From M55B157 sp964626275 (GTDB lineage Bacteria > Actinomycetota > Actinomycetes > S36-B12), in NCBI GenBank assembly GCA_964626275.1, contig CAZVCZ010000016.1, forward strand, positions 1 to 21,804: a DNA stretch of 21,804 nt, read 5' to 3'. The notes beneath the pieces were generated by a model. That model had not been told where the DNA came from and did not search any database. It saw only the letters and a list, made by a program, of their open reading frames with translations. Positions within the stretch are counted from its first letter, which is position 1. Every line of letters begins with the position of its first letter. This document shows positions 1 through 6,500 of this stretch, piece after piece. The position numbers and the translations under genes are program-made.

Positions 1-231
1 ACCGTGGCCGGAGTCGCGATCGGCGCCGTGATCGGCGTGATCGGTTCGACCACTCGACATCATCGGCTCGCTGCCCTCGGCTGGGCAGCCCCGATGGGAT
101 ACATGCTTGGCAACCTGGCGGCCTCAGCCTGGATCGGCCGCGGGGAGTCGCCGGCTGTGCGCGCTCGCATTCCCGCGGCACTCGCGACTATGCACCTCGC
201 GTGGGGAGCCGGCTTCCTTCGCGGGGCCTGA
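1..231 (+). CDS. C-terminal fragment of a probable family 2 membrane glycosyltransferase
   Basis: The frame is open from the first base of the window to a TGA at 229-231, so the 5' part of the gene lies outside. The 76 visible residues hold a hydrophobic Ala/Gly/Val/Ile-rich segment (about residues 2-15), a second apolar stretch, and a tail ending ATMHLAWGAGFLRGA. A similar final HLxWGxGFL motif is what I recall at the end of ExoA-like family 2 glycosyltransferases, which have membrane segments after the catalytic domain and act in exopolysaccharide or wall glycan synthesis. The neighbouring UDP-sugar dehydrogenase fits such a role. No catalytic residue is visible, so the call rests on the tail and the context. 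It could instead be another polytopic membrane protein. Confidence 0.5.
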   Translation, partial: TVAGVAIGAVIGVIGSTTRHHRLAALGWAAPMGYMLGNLAASAWIGRGESPAVRARIPAALATMHLAWGAGFLRGA

Positions 232-251
232 CAAATCCACGCCCCCCGGAC

Positions 252-261
252 NNNNNNNNNN
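252..261. other. Assembly gap of ten Ns
   Basis: Ten consecutive undetermined bases. A fixed length of ten is a common scaffolding placeholder, so the real distance is unknown. The dehydrogenase on the right runs into the gap without a stop codon, and the glycosyltransferase on the left ends 20 bases before it. Reading through the Ns in frame would falsely fuse the dehydrogenase to antisense sequence of the glycosyltransferase. Confidence 0.97.
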
Positions 262-1575
262 CGCGCTGGGACGTCCTAGTCCTCGGTAGGTGAAACCCGC
301 ATCACGCCACGCGGCGAGATCGAGGGCGTTGCGCGCATCGACGACGACGCGCTGGCGCATCGCCTCGGCGATGCTGGCCGGATCGATGTCGAGATAGTCG
401 CGCCATTCGGTGAGCAGCAGCACCGCGTCAGCACCCGCGACCGCATCCTGGGGCGACTCGGCATAGGCCAAGTGAGGGAACGACTCCCGGGCATTACCCA
501 TCGCCCGCGGATCATGCACCACCACCTCAGCACCCTCGGTGTAGATCGCTGCCGCCACATCCAGCGCCGGCGAATCCCGAACATCGTCGCTGTTGGGCTT
601 GAATGCCGCTCCCCACACCGCAACCACACGATCACGGAACCTGCCCCCCACCGCCTCACGCGCGAGATCGACCGTGCGGCGACTTCGACGCAGGTTGATC
701 TCATCCACCTCCCGCAGGAACGTCAGCGCCTGATCCACACCCAGTTCCCCCGCGCGTGCCATGAACGCGCGAATATCCTTCGGCAGGCAGCCACCCCCGA
801 ATCCCAGGCCCGCGCGCAGGAACTGCTCGCCGATCCTCGGATCCATGCCCAGTGCGGTCGACAACGTCACCACATCCGCGCCAGTCGCCTCGCACACCTC
901 CGACATCGCGTTGATGAACGAGATCTTCGTCGCCAGGAACGCATTCGCCGAGACCTTCACCAACTCCGCGGTCGCCAGATCGGTCACCAACCACGGCACA
1001 TCCTTAGCCAGCAACTGCGCATACACCTCACGCAGCGGCACCTCATCCCCCGGATCATCGATCCCGACGACGAGACGATCCGGATCCAGGGTGTCCGCCA
1101 CAGCATGACCCTCGCGGAGGAACTCAGGGTTCCACGCGACATGCACGCCTGCGCCCGCCGGCGCCAACGCCTGCAGCCGCGCGGTCATCTCCGCCGCCGT
1201 CCCCACCGGAACCGTGGACTTCCCGACCACCAGCGTCGGTGACTTCAGATGAGGCGCTAGCCCCTCCACCGCAGCCCACACCTGCGACAGATCCGCGGCA
1301 TAGGCGCTCGCGCGCTGCGGGGTCCCCACGCACACGAAGTGCACCTGCGCCCCCGCCACGTCCGCCGGATCAGTCGAGAAACGAAGGCGACCCGAGGCCA
1401 GACTGCGCTGCAAGACCTCCGGCAGACCCGGCTCGAAGAAGGGCACCTCCCCCGCCGACAACGCCGCTACCTTCACCGGATCCGCATCGATCCCCACAAC
1501 CTCATGGCCGAGCTCGGCCATGCAGGCAGCATGCGTCGCCCCCAGATAGCCCGTCCCGATGACGCTAATGCGCAT
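262..1575 (-). CDS. ugd: UDP-glucose 6-dehydrogenase family protein, 3' end lost in the gap
   Basis: NAD-dependent nucleotide-sugar dehydrogenase of the UDP-glucose/GDP-mannose family, which oxidises the sugar C6 alcohol to a carboxylate in the cytoplasm to supply uronic acids for polysaccharides. The 438 visible residues are nearly full length. The N-terminus has the Rossmann motif GTGYLG (7-12). The lysine and asparagine of the ELVKVSAN segment (K207, N211) and the catalytic cysteine C263 in GGGCLPKD are present, and the C-terminal UDP-binding domain follows (about 315-435). The last residues before the Ns, YRGLGRPSA, resemble the usual family C-terminus, so only a few residues and the stop are missing. 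The ATG at 1575 has no Shine-Dalgarno but has TACGCT seven bases upstream. It diverges from the thioesterase gene. Sugar specificity (glucose or mannose) cannot be read from the sequence. Confidence 0.88.
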
Positions 1576-1582
1576 ACCCGCG

Positions 1583-1588
1583 AGCGTA
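1583..1588 (-). promoter_or_regulatory. Candidate -10 element for ugd (leaderless)
   Basis: On the minus strand TACGCT lies seven bases before the ATG at 1575, so transcription could start at or next to the start codon. No ribosome site is seen. It sits eight bases from the opposite-facing element of the thioesterase gene. Confidence 0.5.
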
Positions 1589-1595
1589 GTGGGCG

Positions 1596-1601
1596 TACCC
1601 T
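1596..1601 (+). promoter_or_regulatory. Candidate -10 element for the thioesterase gene
   Basis: TACCCT is followed by eight bases and the GTG at 1610. There is no Shine-Dalgarno. This supports 1610 as the start, although an in-frame GTG at 1589 also exists. Confidence 0.45.
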
Positions 1602-1609
1602 CGTCGACT

Positions 1610-2131
1610 GTGGCCTACACCGTCTATGACCCCGACCTCACACCGCATCCGCCGGAATCATCCCGGGTGACGCTGTCACGGGTCATGGAGGTGATGGACG
1701 CCAACAACCTGGGCAATGTCCATGGCGGAGTGATCATGCGTACGGTCGACACGACCGCGGGGACCTGCGCTACCCGACACTGCGGCGGTCCCGCGGTCAC
1801 GGCGTTCATGGACGAGATGGCATTTCTCGAACCGGTTCGCATCGGTGACATCCTCATCACGAAGGCCTCGGTGAACTGGACGGGGAAGACGTCTCTCGAA
1901 GTCGGGGTGCGGGTGGAGGCGCAGCGTTATGGCGAGATCGAGCCGAGCCACGTCGGCTCTGCCTATCTCGTCTTCGTCGCCATCGACGACGACGGCGAAC
2001 CTCGCCGGGTGCGCCCGATCGAGCCTCTCACCGAGGTCGACAAGCGTCGCTTCCACGAAGCGGAGATCCGCCGCGAGAGTCGGCTCGCGAGGCGTGCCGC
2101 GATCCGGGACTACCGCCACGACATCGGCTAA
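1610..2131 (+). CDS. Acyl-CoA thioesterase, hotdog fold (YciA/BFIT type)
   Basis: Predicted acyl-CoA hydrolase that releases free CoA and a fatty acid in the cytoplasm. The 173-residue protein has the signature NNLGNVHGG (residues 32-40) followed by VIMRTVD, where D47 is the likely catalytic acid. Then come the strand regions around TAFMDEMAFLEPVRIGD and ASVNWTGKTSLEVGVRVEA that build a single hotdog domain. An Arg/Glu-rich tail (about 140-170) follows. The GTG start at 1610 is preferred because a TACCCT element lies eight bases upstream and the family homology begins soon after; an in-frame GTG at 1589 would add seven residues. Its TAA stop overlaps the TAG stop of the convergent CoA-binding gene. 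Physiological substrate unknown. Confidence 0.82.
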   Translation: MAYTVYDPDLTPHPPESSRVTLSRVMEVMDANNLGNVHGGVIMRTVDTTAGTCATRHCGGPAVTAFMDEMAFLEPVRIGDILITKASVNWTGKTSLEVGVRVEAQRYGEIEPSHVGSAYLVFVAIDDDGEPRRVRPIEPLTEVDKRRFHEAEIRRESRLARRAAIRDYRHDIG

Positions 2132-2583
2132 GCCTCCCCGCGGACACTCCCGCCATTCGATGCCCTCCCCCATTCGATGACAGGGCACGCGTCCATCACC
2201 ATGGCTGCACCCGCATCGACCACGCGTTGCGCTGCGTCCTCATCGATCACGTCGAGTTGAAACCACACTGCGCCGGCACCGGCCTCGATCGCCGCGTCAG
2301 CGAACTCACCCGCACGCGACGATCGGACGAACACATCGACGACATCGGGGGCTCCGTGGACGGCGACGGCTTCATCGATCGACCGGAAGCCTTGGACCCC
2401 ATGCACTGTCTCCGCCCTCGGATGGATCGGCACGATCTGCTTGCCCTTGGCCTGCAGGAAGGCAGCGACGCCGTAGGCGGCCCGCTCCGGTGAGTCACCG
2501 AGTCCGACGACGAACCAGGTCTGGGCGTCTCGGAGGAGCCTGTCTTTCGTTTCCCGGTCGCCGTAGAGGCGTGCGTCACGCAC
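2128..2583 (-). CDS. CoA-binding domain protein (YccU-like)
   Basis: Small Rossmann-type CoA-binding protein of 151 residues. The motif WFVVGLGDSPERAAYGVAAF (23-42) followed by GKQIVPIHPR (47-56) is the nucleotide-binding half, and WFQLDVIDEDAAQRVVDAG with VMDACPVIEWGR (107-140) is the conserved second half seen in YccU-like proteins. It has no ligase or transferase domain, and its function in the family is not defined. The GTG start at 2583 overlaps the purE stop by eight bases (GTGCGTGA), so it is the third gene of the purK-purE operon and probably translationally coupled. An upstream in-frame extension to 2787 lies wholly inside purE and is not credible. The stop overlaps that of the convergent thioesterase. 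Confidence 0.8.
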   Translation of the reverse strand: MRDARLYGDRETKDRLLRDAQTWFVVGLGDSPERAAYGVAAFLQAKGKQIVPIHPRAETVHGVQGFRSIDEAVAVHGAPDVVDVFVRSSRAGEFADAAIEAGAGAVWFQLDVIDEDAAQRVVDAGAAMVMDACPVIEWGRASNGGSVRGEA

Positions 2584-3088
2584 GATGGCGAACTCGCTCG
2601 CCCTTGGCCTGCGCGGCCTCCCGCAGCGAGTCGGCGAAGTCTGCGAGCCGCTCGGACAGATCCGGGTCACCGATCGCGAGCATGCGCACCGCGAGCAAAC
2701 CGGCATTGCGGGCATTGCCCACACCCACCGTCGCCACCGGCACTCCAGCGGGCATCTGCACGATCGACAGGAGCGAATCCAGCCCATCGAGCTGGGCGAG
2801 CGGAACAGGAACGCCGATGACCGGCAGCGTCGTCATCGACGCCACCATGCCGGGCAGGTGCGCAGCTCCACCTGCTCCGGCGATGATCACTCGAAGCCCT
2901 CGGTCTGCAGCGGACTCGGCATAGGCGAGCATCTCCCGGGGCATGCGGTGCGCGGACACGACATCTGCCTCGTAGTCGACACCAAACTCCTCGCACACGG
3001 CGGCGGCCGCTTCCATCACCGGCCAGTCGGAGTCGCTGCCCATGATGATGCCGACGCGCGGGGCGGTGGTGGCTGTTGGTTCACTCAT
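2576..3088 (-). CDS. purE: N5-carboxyaminoimidazole ribonucleotide mutase (PurE class I)
   Basis: Purine biosynthesis enzyme that converts N5-CAIR to CAIR in the cytoplasm, using the product of the preceding gene. The protein is 170 residues, normal for the class I enzyme. It shows MGSDSDWPVM (16-25), the catalytic histidine in VVSAHRMP (H47) and the loop GAGGAAHLPGM (71-81). The ATG at 3088 overlaps the purK stop by eight bases (ATGAGTGA) and has a ribosome site GGGAG six bases upstream, so purK and purE are coupled. The C-terminal extension RHRA runs into the start of the next gene. The function is clear from the motifs and from the pairing with purK. Confidence 0.97.
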   Translation of the reverse strand: MSEPTATTAPRVGIIMGSDSDWPVMEAAAAVCEEFGVDYEADVVSAHRMPREMLAYAESAADRGLRVIIAGAGGAAHLPGMVASMTTLPVIGVPVPLAQLDGLDSLLSIVQMPAGVPVATVGVGNARNAGLLAVRMLAIGDPDLSERLADFADSLREAAQAKGERVRHRA

Positions 3089-4262
3089 CGATGACTCCCA
3101 TCAGGTAGTCCGCCCCGTGGTGGGCGCGTTCGAGCAGGGCGTCGAGATCATCCCCCACCACCGTGACATGACCGAGCTTCCGGCGTGGGCGGATGGCCTT
3201 GCCGTAGAGATGGACATGCAAGCCCGGGTCCCGGGCCATGATGTGCCGGAAGGCCTCGTGCAGGGGCCGAACCGGGCCGGGCGGACCGACGACGTTGACC
3301 ATGACGGCATGCGGGGCGACGAGCCGCGGATCGCCGAGCGGCCAGTCCAGGACGGCGCGAAGGTGATTCTCGAACTGGCTGGTGATCGCACCCTCGATCG
3401 ACCAATGCCCGGAGTTGTGCGGTCGCATCGCGAGCTCATTCACCACGATCCGCCCGTCGACGACGAACATCTCAACCGCCAACATGCCGACGCAGTCGAG
3501 TTCCCCCGCGATGCGAAGAGCAAGTTCACTCGCCTCGACGGCCAGGGTCTCATCGAGATCGGGAGCGGGGGCGACGACCTCAGCGCACATCCCGTCGACC
3601 TGGACGGTCTGCACCACTGGATAGGCGACGGCCTGGCCATGCGGGGACCGTGCGACCTGAGCGGAGATCTCCATATCGAAGTCCAGGAACTGCTCCACCA
3701 GCCATACCGCGTCCGGAGCCAGGGGGTTGTCCTCCATCACTTCGATCGCCGATGGCAGGTCGTCGACCACCCACACGCCGCGACCGTCATAACCACCGCG
3801 CGACACCTTCAACACCAGCGGCCAGCCGTGCTCCTCGCCCATCTCGGCGATCTGCTCGGGTCGCTCGACCCGGGCCCACGCCGGGACGGGAGCACCGAGT
3901 TCGCTCAAGCTCGCGCGCATGTGCCACTTGTCCTGCGCGTGGCGCAGCGCACTTGGACCGGGCCGCACCATGACGCCGCGACTTTGCAGGCTTTCCAATA
4001 GGGCCGGGGGAACATGCTCGTGGTCGAAGGTGATGACATCGTTCGCCGCAGCAAGACGCTCGAGTGCCTCGGGATCATCGTGGTGGCCGAGGATCACCCG
4101 TCGAATCACCTGAGCTGCCGACTCATCCTCGTTCGTGGCGAGGACGGAGAAGTCGATCCCCAGGGCCGCAGCGGGCGCGGCCGACATGCGCGCCAACTGC
4201 CCACCACCGACGATCCCCACCCGCGGACCGATCCCAACGCTGGTCGACGTGAGGGGGTTCAC
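3081..4262 (-). CDS. purK: N5-carboxyaminoimidazole ribonucleotide synthase (PurK)
   Basis: ATP-grasp enzyme that carboxylates aminoimidazole ribonucleotide with bicarbonate and ATP, feeding PurE. From the GTG at 4262 it is 393 residues, near the family norm. The start of the first domain has VGIVGGGQLARM (15-26). TFDHEHVP and the ATP-grasp segments VLKVSRGGYDGRGV, EQFLDFDMEISAQVAR and VNELAMRPHNSGHWSIEGAITSQFENHLRAV follow in order. An ATG at 4301 would add 13 unconserved residues; I prefer 4262 because TAGCAT lies eight bases upstream and neither start has a ribosome site. It is the first gene of the purK-purE-CoA-binding operon and diverges from the GtrA gene. Confidence 0.95.
   Translation of the reverse strand: MNPLTSTSVGIGPRVGIVGGGQLARMSAAPAAALGIDFSVLATNEDESAAQVIRRVILGHHDDPEALERLAAANDVITFDHEHVPPALLESLQSRGVMVRPGPSALRHAQDKWHMRASLSELGAPVPAWARVERPEQIAEMGEEHGWPLVLKVSRGGYDGRGVWVVDDLPSAIEVMEDNPLAPDAVWLVEQFLDFDMEISAQVARSPHGQAVAYPVVQTVQVDGMCAEVVAPAPDLDETLAVEASELALRIAGELDCVGMLAVEMFVVDGRIVVNELAMRPHNSGHWSIEGAITSQFENHLRAVLDWPLGDPRLVAPHAVMVNVVGPPGPVRPLHEAFRHIMARDPGLHVHLYGKAIRPRRKLGHVTVVGDDLDALLERAHHGADYLMGVIDE
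3095..3099 (-). promoter_or_regulatory. Ribosome binding site of purE
   Basis: GGGAG on the minus strand lies six bases before the purE ATG and inside the end of purK. It contrasts with the first genes of transcripts in this window, which lack such sites. Confidence 0.6.
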
Positions 4263-4270
4263 AGTCCACG

Positions 4271-4276
4271 ATGCTA
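4271..4276 (-). promoter_or_regulatory. Possible -10 element for the purK operon
   Basis: TAGCAT on the minus strand lies eight bases before the GTG at 4262. The spacing is slightly long for a leaderless start, and no clear -35 is visible. If the ATG at 4301 is the true start, this element would be internal and meaningless. Confidence 0.3.
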
Positions 4277-4319
4277 GTGATGACCGGTCTGCCCCCGACA
4301 TTCGCAGGCCACGTGGGGG

Positions 4320-4325
4320 TATCCT
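4320..4325 (+). promoter_or_regulatory. Candidate -10 element for the GtrA gene (leaderless)
   Basis: TATCCT is followed by exactly six bases and then the GTG at 4332, so the transcript would begin at or within a base of the start codon. A CCGACA sequence at 4295-4300 could serve as a weak -35 with a 19-base spacer. Confidence 0.55.
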
Positions 4326-4331
4326 TCAGCG

Positions 4332-4895
4332 GTGTCCCAGGAACGTCTCGCCCATGTCGCAGACCGATCACCGGTCGTCGCGCGCCTGGCCTCATGGCTC
4401 CAGGAGACTGGGCGGACCCTCCTGCGCGAGATCGCCAAGTTCGGCGTGGTGGGCCTCATCGCCCTGGTCGTCGACGTGGGCCTGTTCAACATCCTGCGCT
4501 ACGCCGGTGGCGAGGGTCCGTTCTACGACCGGCCGCTGACCGCGAAGGCGATCAGCGTGATCGCGGCGACAACCGTCGCCTACTTCGGCAACCGCTACTG
4601 GACCTTCCGCCATCGCGGCCGCACAGGCATGGGCCGCGAATACTTCTTGTTCTTCCTCCTCAACGGCATCGGCATGCTCATCGCACTGTCCTGCCTGTGG
4701 TTCAGCCACTATGCCCTCGGCCTCACCAGCCCCCTCGCGGACAACATCAGCGCCAACGTCGTCGGCCTCGCACTCGGGACCATCTTCCGCTTCTGGTCCT
4801 ATCGACGCTGGGTCTTCCCCGCGATCCCCCTGAGCGAGTCCCCGATCACCAACGCTGCGATCCAGCCTGCACCCGCAGCCGATCAGGCTCACTGA
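4332..4895 (+). CDS. GtrA-family membrane protein
   Basis: Small polytopic membrane protein of 187 residues, typical of GtrA-like proteins, which are thought to move or flip lipid-linked sugars across the membrane for glycan modification. Four hydrophobic segments are visible at about residues 36-57, 70-88, 104-127 and 137-155. The charged motif GNRYWTFRHRG after the second segment and FRFWSYRRWVF after the fourth are typical of the family. The GTG start at 4332 follows a TATCCT element by six bases. A GtrA gene also lies beside purK in the corresponding M. tuberculosis locus (Rv3277, from memory). The 3' end overlaps the convergent adenylate cyclase gene by 50 bases. The substrate cannot be deduced. 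Confidence 0.88.
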   Translation: MSQERLAHVADRSPVVARLASWLQETGRTLLREIAKFGVVGLIALVVDVGLFNILRYAGGEGPFYDRPLTAKAISVIAATTVAYFGNRYWTFRHRGRTGMGREYFLFFLLNGIGMLIALSCLWFSHYALGLTSPLADNISANVVGLALGTIFRFWSYRRWVFPAIPLSESPITNAAIQPAPAADQAH

Positions 4896-5883
4896 TCTCG
4901 AAGGATCGGATCACCCCGACCCCGCGCACTCGTCGGGGGGCGGTCTGGCGAATCACCACCGCGGAGTCGCTGGACAAGGCCAGTGCCGTGGCCGCATCCA
5001 CCCGAGTCGTGCCCGGCCTGGCGAGCGCTGTCAGCCGACTGGCCAGGTTCACCGTCGATCCGAAAACGTCGCCTATCCGTCGCAGCACAGGCCCTGTCGC
5101 CACACCGATGCGAAGTTCGGGCAGGTCGGGGTGGGCCGCGCACCTGTCATGGAGCGCGAAGGCCGCATCGGCGGCCTGACCGGCGTCGTCGGCTACGAAG
5201 AGGATCTCGTCACCCACCGTCTTGATGAGGTTCGCCCCCATCTCGGCCACCACGTCCGTGCTGATCTCCTCGAATCCCTCGACGAGTCGAGCGAGATCGG
5301 CATCCTCGAGTTGTCGGGCCAGCCGGGTGAAGCCGACGAGATCAGCGAAGACGATCGTGGCCGCGGAGGAATCATCGTCATCGGCCCGAGCCAGTCGACG
5401 TTCCATCACCGCCGCGACGTGACGGCGCCAGACGTGGACCAGCAGCGATTGCATCGCCGGCAGCAGTGCTGCTGCGCGTTGGAAGACGATGCCCAGCGCA
5501 TCATCCTCATCGAGGAGATCCAGGGCGTCGGCGTCGAGTTCGCCGCTATCGACGAGTGCTCGACCGAGCGCTTCGACCTCCCAGTCGGCCAGCCGTGCCG
5601 TCGTCTGGCCCAGCGCCCGAGCGATCGTGATCGCCACGGTCTGGTCGATCAATCCTTCGTCGATCAGATCGGCCACGGTGTCGAGCGCTTCGAGATCGGC
5701 GTCGGTGAAGATGCGGGCTCCGCGGGAATCCGGGAAACCCATGGCACGCCACATCGCGCGCGCTACCGGCTCGCTGATCCGAGTCCGCGCGAGCAGTTCG
5801 TCACGGGTGTAGGCGGGCTCCCCGCCCAGCAGGAGCCGATCCACGGCCACCATGAGCCGAGTGGCGGGGTCCCGTGCTGTCAC
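4846..5883 (-). CDS. cya: Class III adenylate cyclase with an Rv1264-like N-terminal regulatory domain
   Basis: Makes cAMP from ATP; no membrane segment is predicted in its 345 residues. The C-terminal cyclase domain (about 174-330) has every canonical residue: metal-binding D181 (FADLVGFT) and D225 (VGDEILF), purine-selecting K221 and D272, and transition-state N279 and R283 in GSTVNLASR. Lys/Asp at the purine positions predicts ATP rather than GTP. The N-terminal 165 residues resemble the helical autoinhibitory domain of M. tuberculosis Rv1264, known as a pH-responsive cyclase; this comparison is from memory. The GTG at 5883 overlaps the TGA of the upstream PH-domain gene (GTGA), with GGAG seven bases before it, so the two proteins are coupled. 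The 3' end overlaps gtrA convergently. Confidence 0.93.
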   Translation of the reverse strand: MTARDPATRLMVAVDRLLLGGEPAYTRDELLARTRISEPVARAMWRAMGFPDSRGARIFTDADLEALDTVADLIDEGLIDQTVAITIARALGQTTARLADWEVEALGRALVDSGELDADALDLLDEDDALGIVFQRAAALLPAMQSLLVHVWRRHVAAVMERRLARADDDDSSAATIVFADLVGFTRLARQLEDADLARLVEGFEEISTDVVAEMGANLIKTVGDEILFVADDAGQAADAAFALHDRCAAHPDLPELRIGVATGPVLRRIGDVFGSTVNLASRLTALARPGTTRVDAATALALSSDSAVVIRQTAPRRVRGVGVIRSFEISEPDRLRVQAGSQRW

Positions 5884-6437
5884 GACCCGTCTCCAGGAAG
5901 CACGGGATCGCCCCCTGACTCGGCACTGCGCCGGCGACGGCGGTCGTCATCCTCTTCGTGCAATCGGTAGACCTCGCGCTGGATCACCTCGACGTTCGGG
6001 ACGTCATCGATGACAAGGTCCTCATCCCCCGCCGACTCGATCTCGAGTCGACCGTAATTCAAGATGCGACCGAAGAAGCTGATCTCGAAGGAGACGTTGT
6101 TCACCTTCGCCAGCGGCATGTCTCGGCCGCGCTTCGCCACCAGGCCAGCGCGAGTGATGACGCGGCGGTTGGTGAACACGTACTGGGTGGTGATCCAGTA
6201 CAGGAACGGTCGGAGAGCGAAGACGATGATGAGTGAGACTCCGACGACGATGATCACCCAGCGCCCGATCGACCCCAGCCCGCCGGAGAACCACGACCCC
6301 CACATGATGGCGAGCCAGGTGCCGATGAACACGACGGCGACGAGGAGCAGCGCGGGGATGATCAGGGCGCGCCAGTGCGGCTTGAGTTCGAAGACGATGG
6401 TCTCGCCCTCGCCGAGGAGTCGTCGGGGATATCCCAT
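5880..6437 (-). CDS. Membrane-anchored bacterial PH-domain protein
   Basis: A 185-residue protein with two transmembrane segments (about 24-45 and 58-78) followed by a bacterial PH-like domain (YdbS type, about 82-160). The motif ITTQYVFTNRRVITRAGLVAKRGRDMPLAKVNNVSFEISFFGRI is split here between residues 82 and 125; the Tyr-x-x-T-N-x-R-V core is the family mark. The tail is acidic then arginine-rich (HEEDDDRRRRR, 160-170). A related membrane protein sits beside birA in M. tuberculosis (Rv3278c, from memory). The ATG at 6437 has no ribosome site. The gene overlaps the adenylate cyclase by four bases, which suggests the two act together at the membrane, though no such partnership is established to my knowledge. 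Role unknown. Confidence 0.85.
   Translation of the reverse strand: MGYPRRLLGEGETIVFELKPHWRALIIPALLLVAVVFIGTWLAIMWGSWFSGGLGSIGRWVIIVVGVSLIIVFALRPFLYWITTQYVFTNRRVITRAGLVAKRGRDMPLAKVNNVSFEISFFGRILNYGRLEIESAGDEDLVIDDVPNVEVIQREVYRLHEEDDDRRRRRSAESGGDPVLPGDGS
5891..5894 (-). promoter_or_regulatory. Ribosome binding site of the adenylate cyclase
   Basis: GGAG on the minus strand lies seven bases before the GTG at 5883, within the last codons of the PH-domain gene. It supports the GTG as the start of a coupled downstream gene. Confidence 0.55.
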
Positions 6438-6443
6438 TTGCGC

Positions 6444-6449
6444 ATCGTG
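6444..6449 (-). promoter_or_regulatory. Possible -10 element for the PH-domain/cyclase operon
   Basis: CACGAT on the minus strand is followed by six bases and the ATG at 6437. It lacks the first T of TANNNT, so it is weaker than the other elements in the window, but the spacing is the same. It directly abuts the 24-bp inverted repeat. Confidence 0.35.
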
Positions 6450-6473
6450 CCACGCAAGGATGGCCTTGCGTGG
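6450..6473. repeat. Perfect 24-bp inverted repeat upstream of the PH-domain/cyclase operon
   Basis: The arms CCACGCAAGG (6450-6459) and CCTTGCGTGG (6464-6473) are perfectly complementary around a 4-base loop ATGG. It lies between the birA stop (6501) and the ATG at 6437, on the upstream edge of the candidate -10. In RNA it would form a strong hairpin, but no run of T follows on either strand. It could be the terminator of birA or an operator controlling the PH-domain/cyclase genes. Confidence 0.85.
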
Positions 6474-6500
6474 GCGGATCAGCGAGGAAGGCTGACGTGA

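Noticed and set aside
124..261. In-frame continuation of ugd through the Ns
   Set aside because: The frame continues only because the undetermined bases hide any stop. Beyond the gap it is antisense to the glycosyltransferase.
2584..2787. N-terminal extension of the CoA-binding protein
   Set aside because: It lies wholly within purE in another frame, is rich in Cys/Arg/Ser, and is not part of the CoA-binding fold.
3042..4001. Long plus-strand open frame of 319 codons
   Set aside because: It is antisense to purK and purE, whose motifs are unambiguous. Its product is rich in His, Arg and Asp with no family signature, typical of a GC-driven shadow frame.
5131..5970. Plus-strand open frame of 279 codons
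   Set aside because: Antisense to the adenylate cyclase, which has all catalytic residues.
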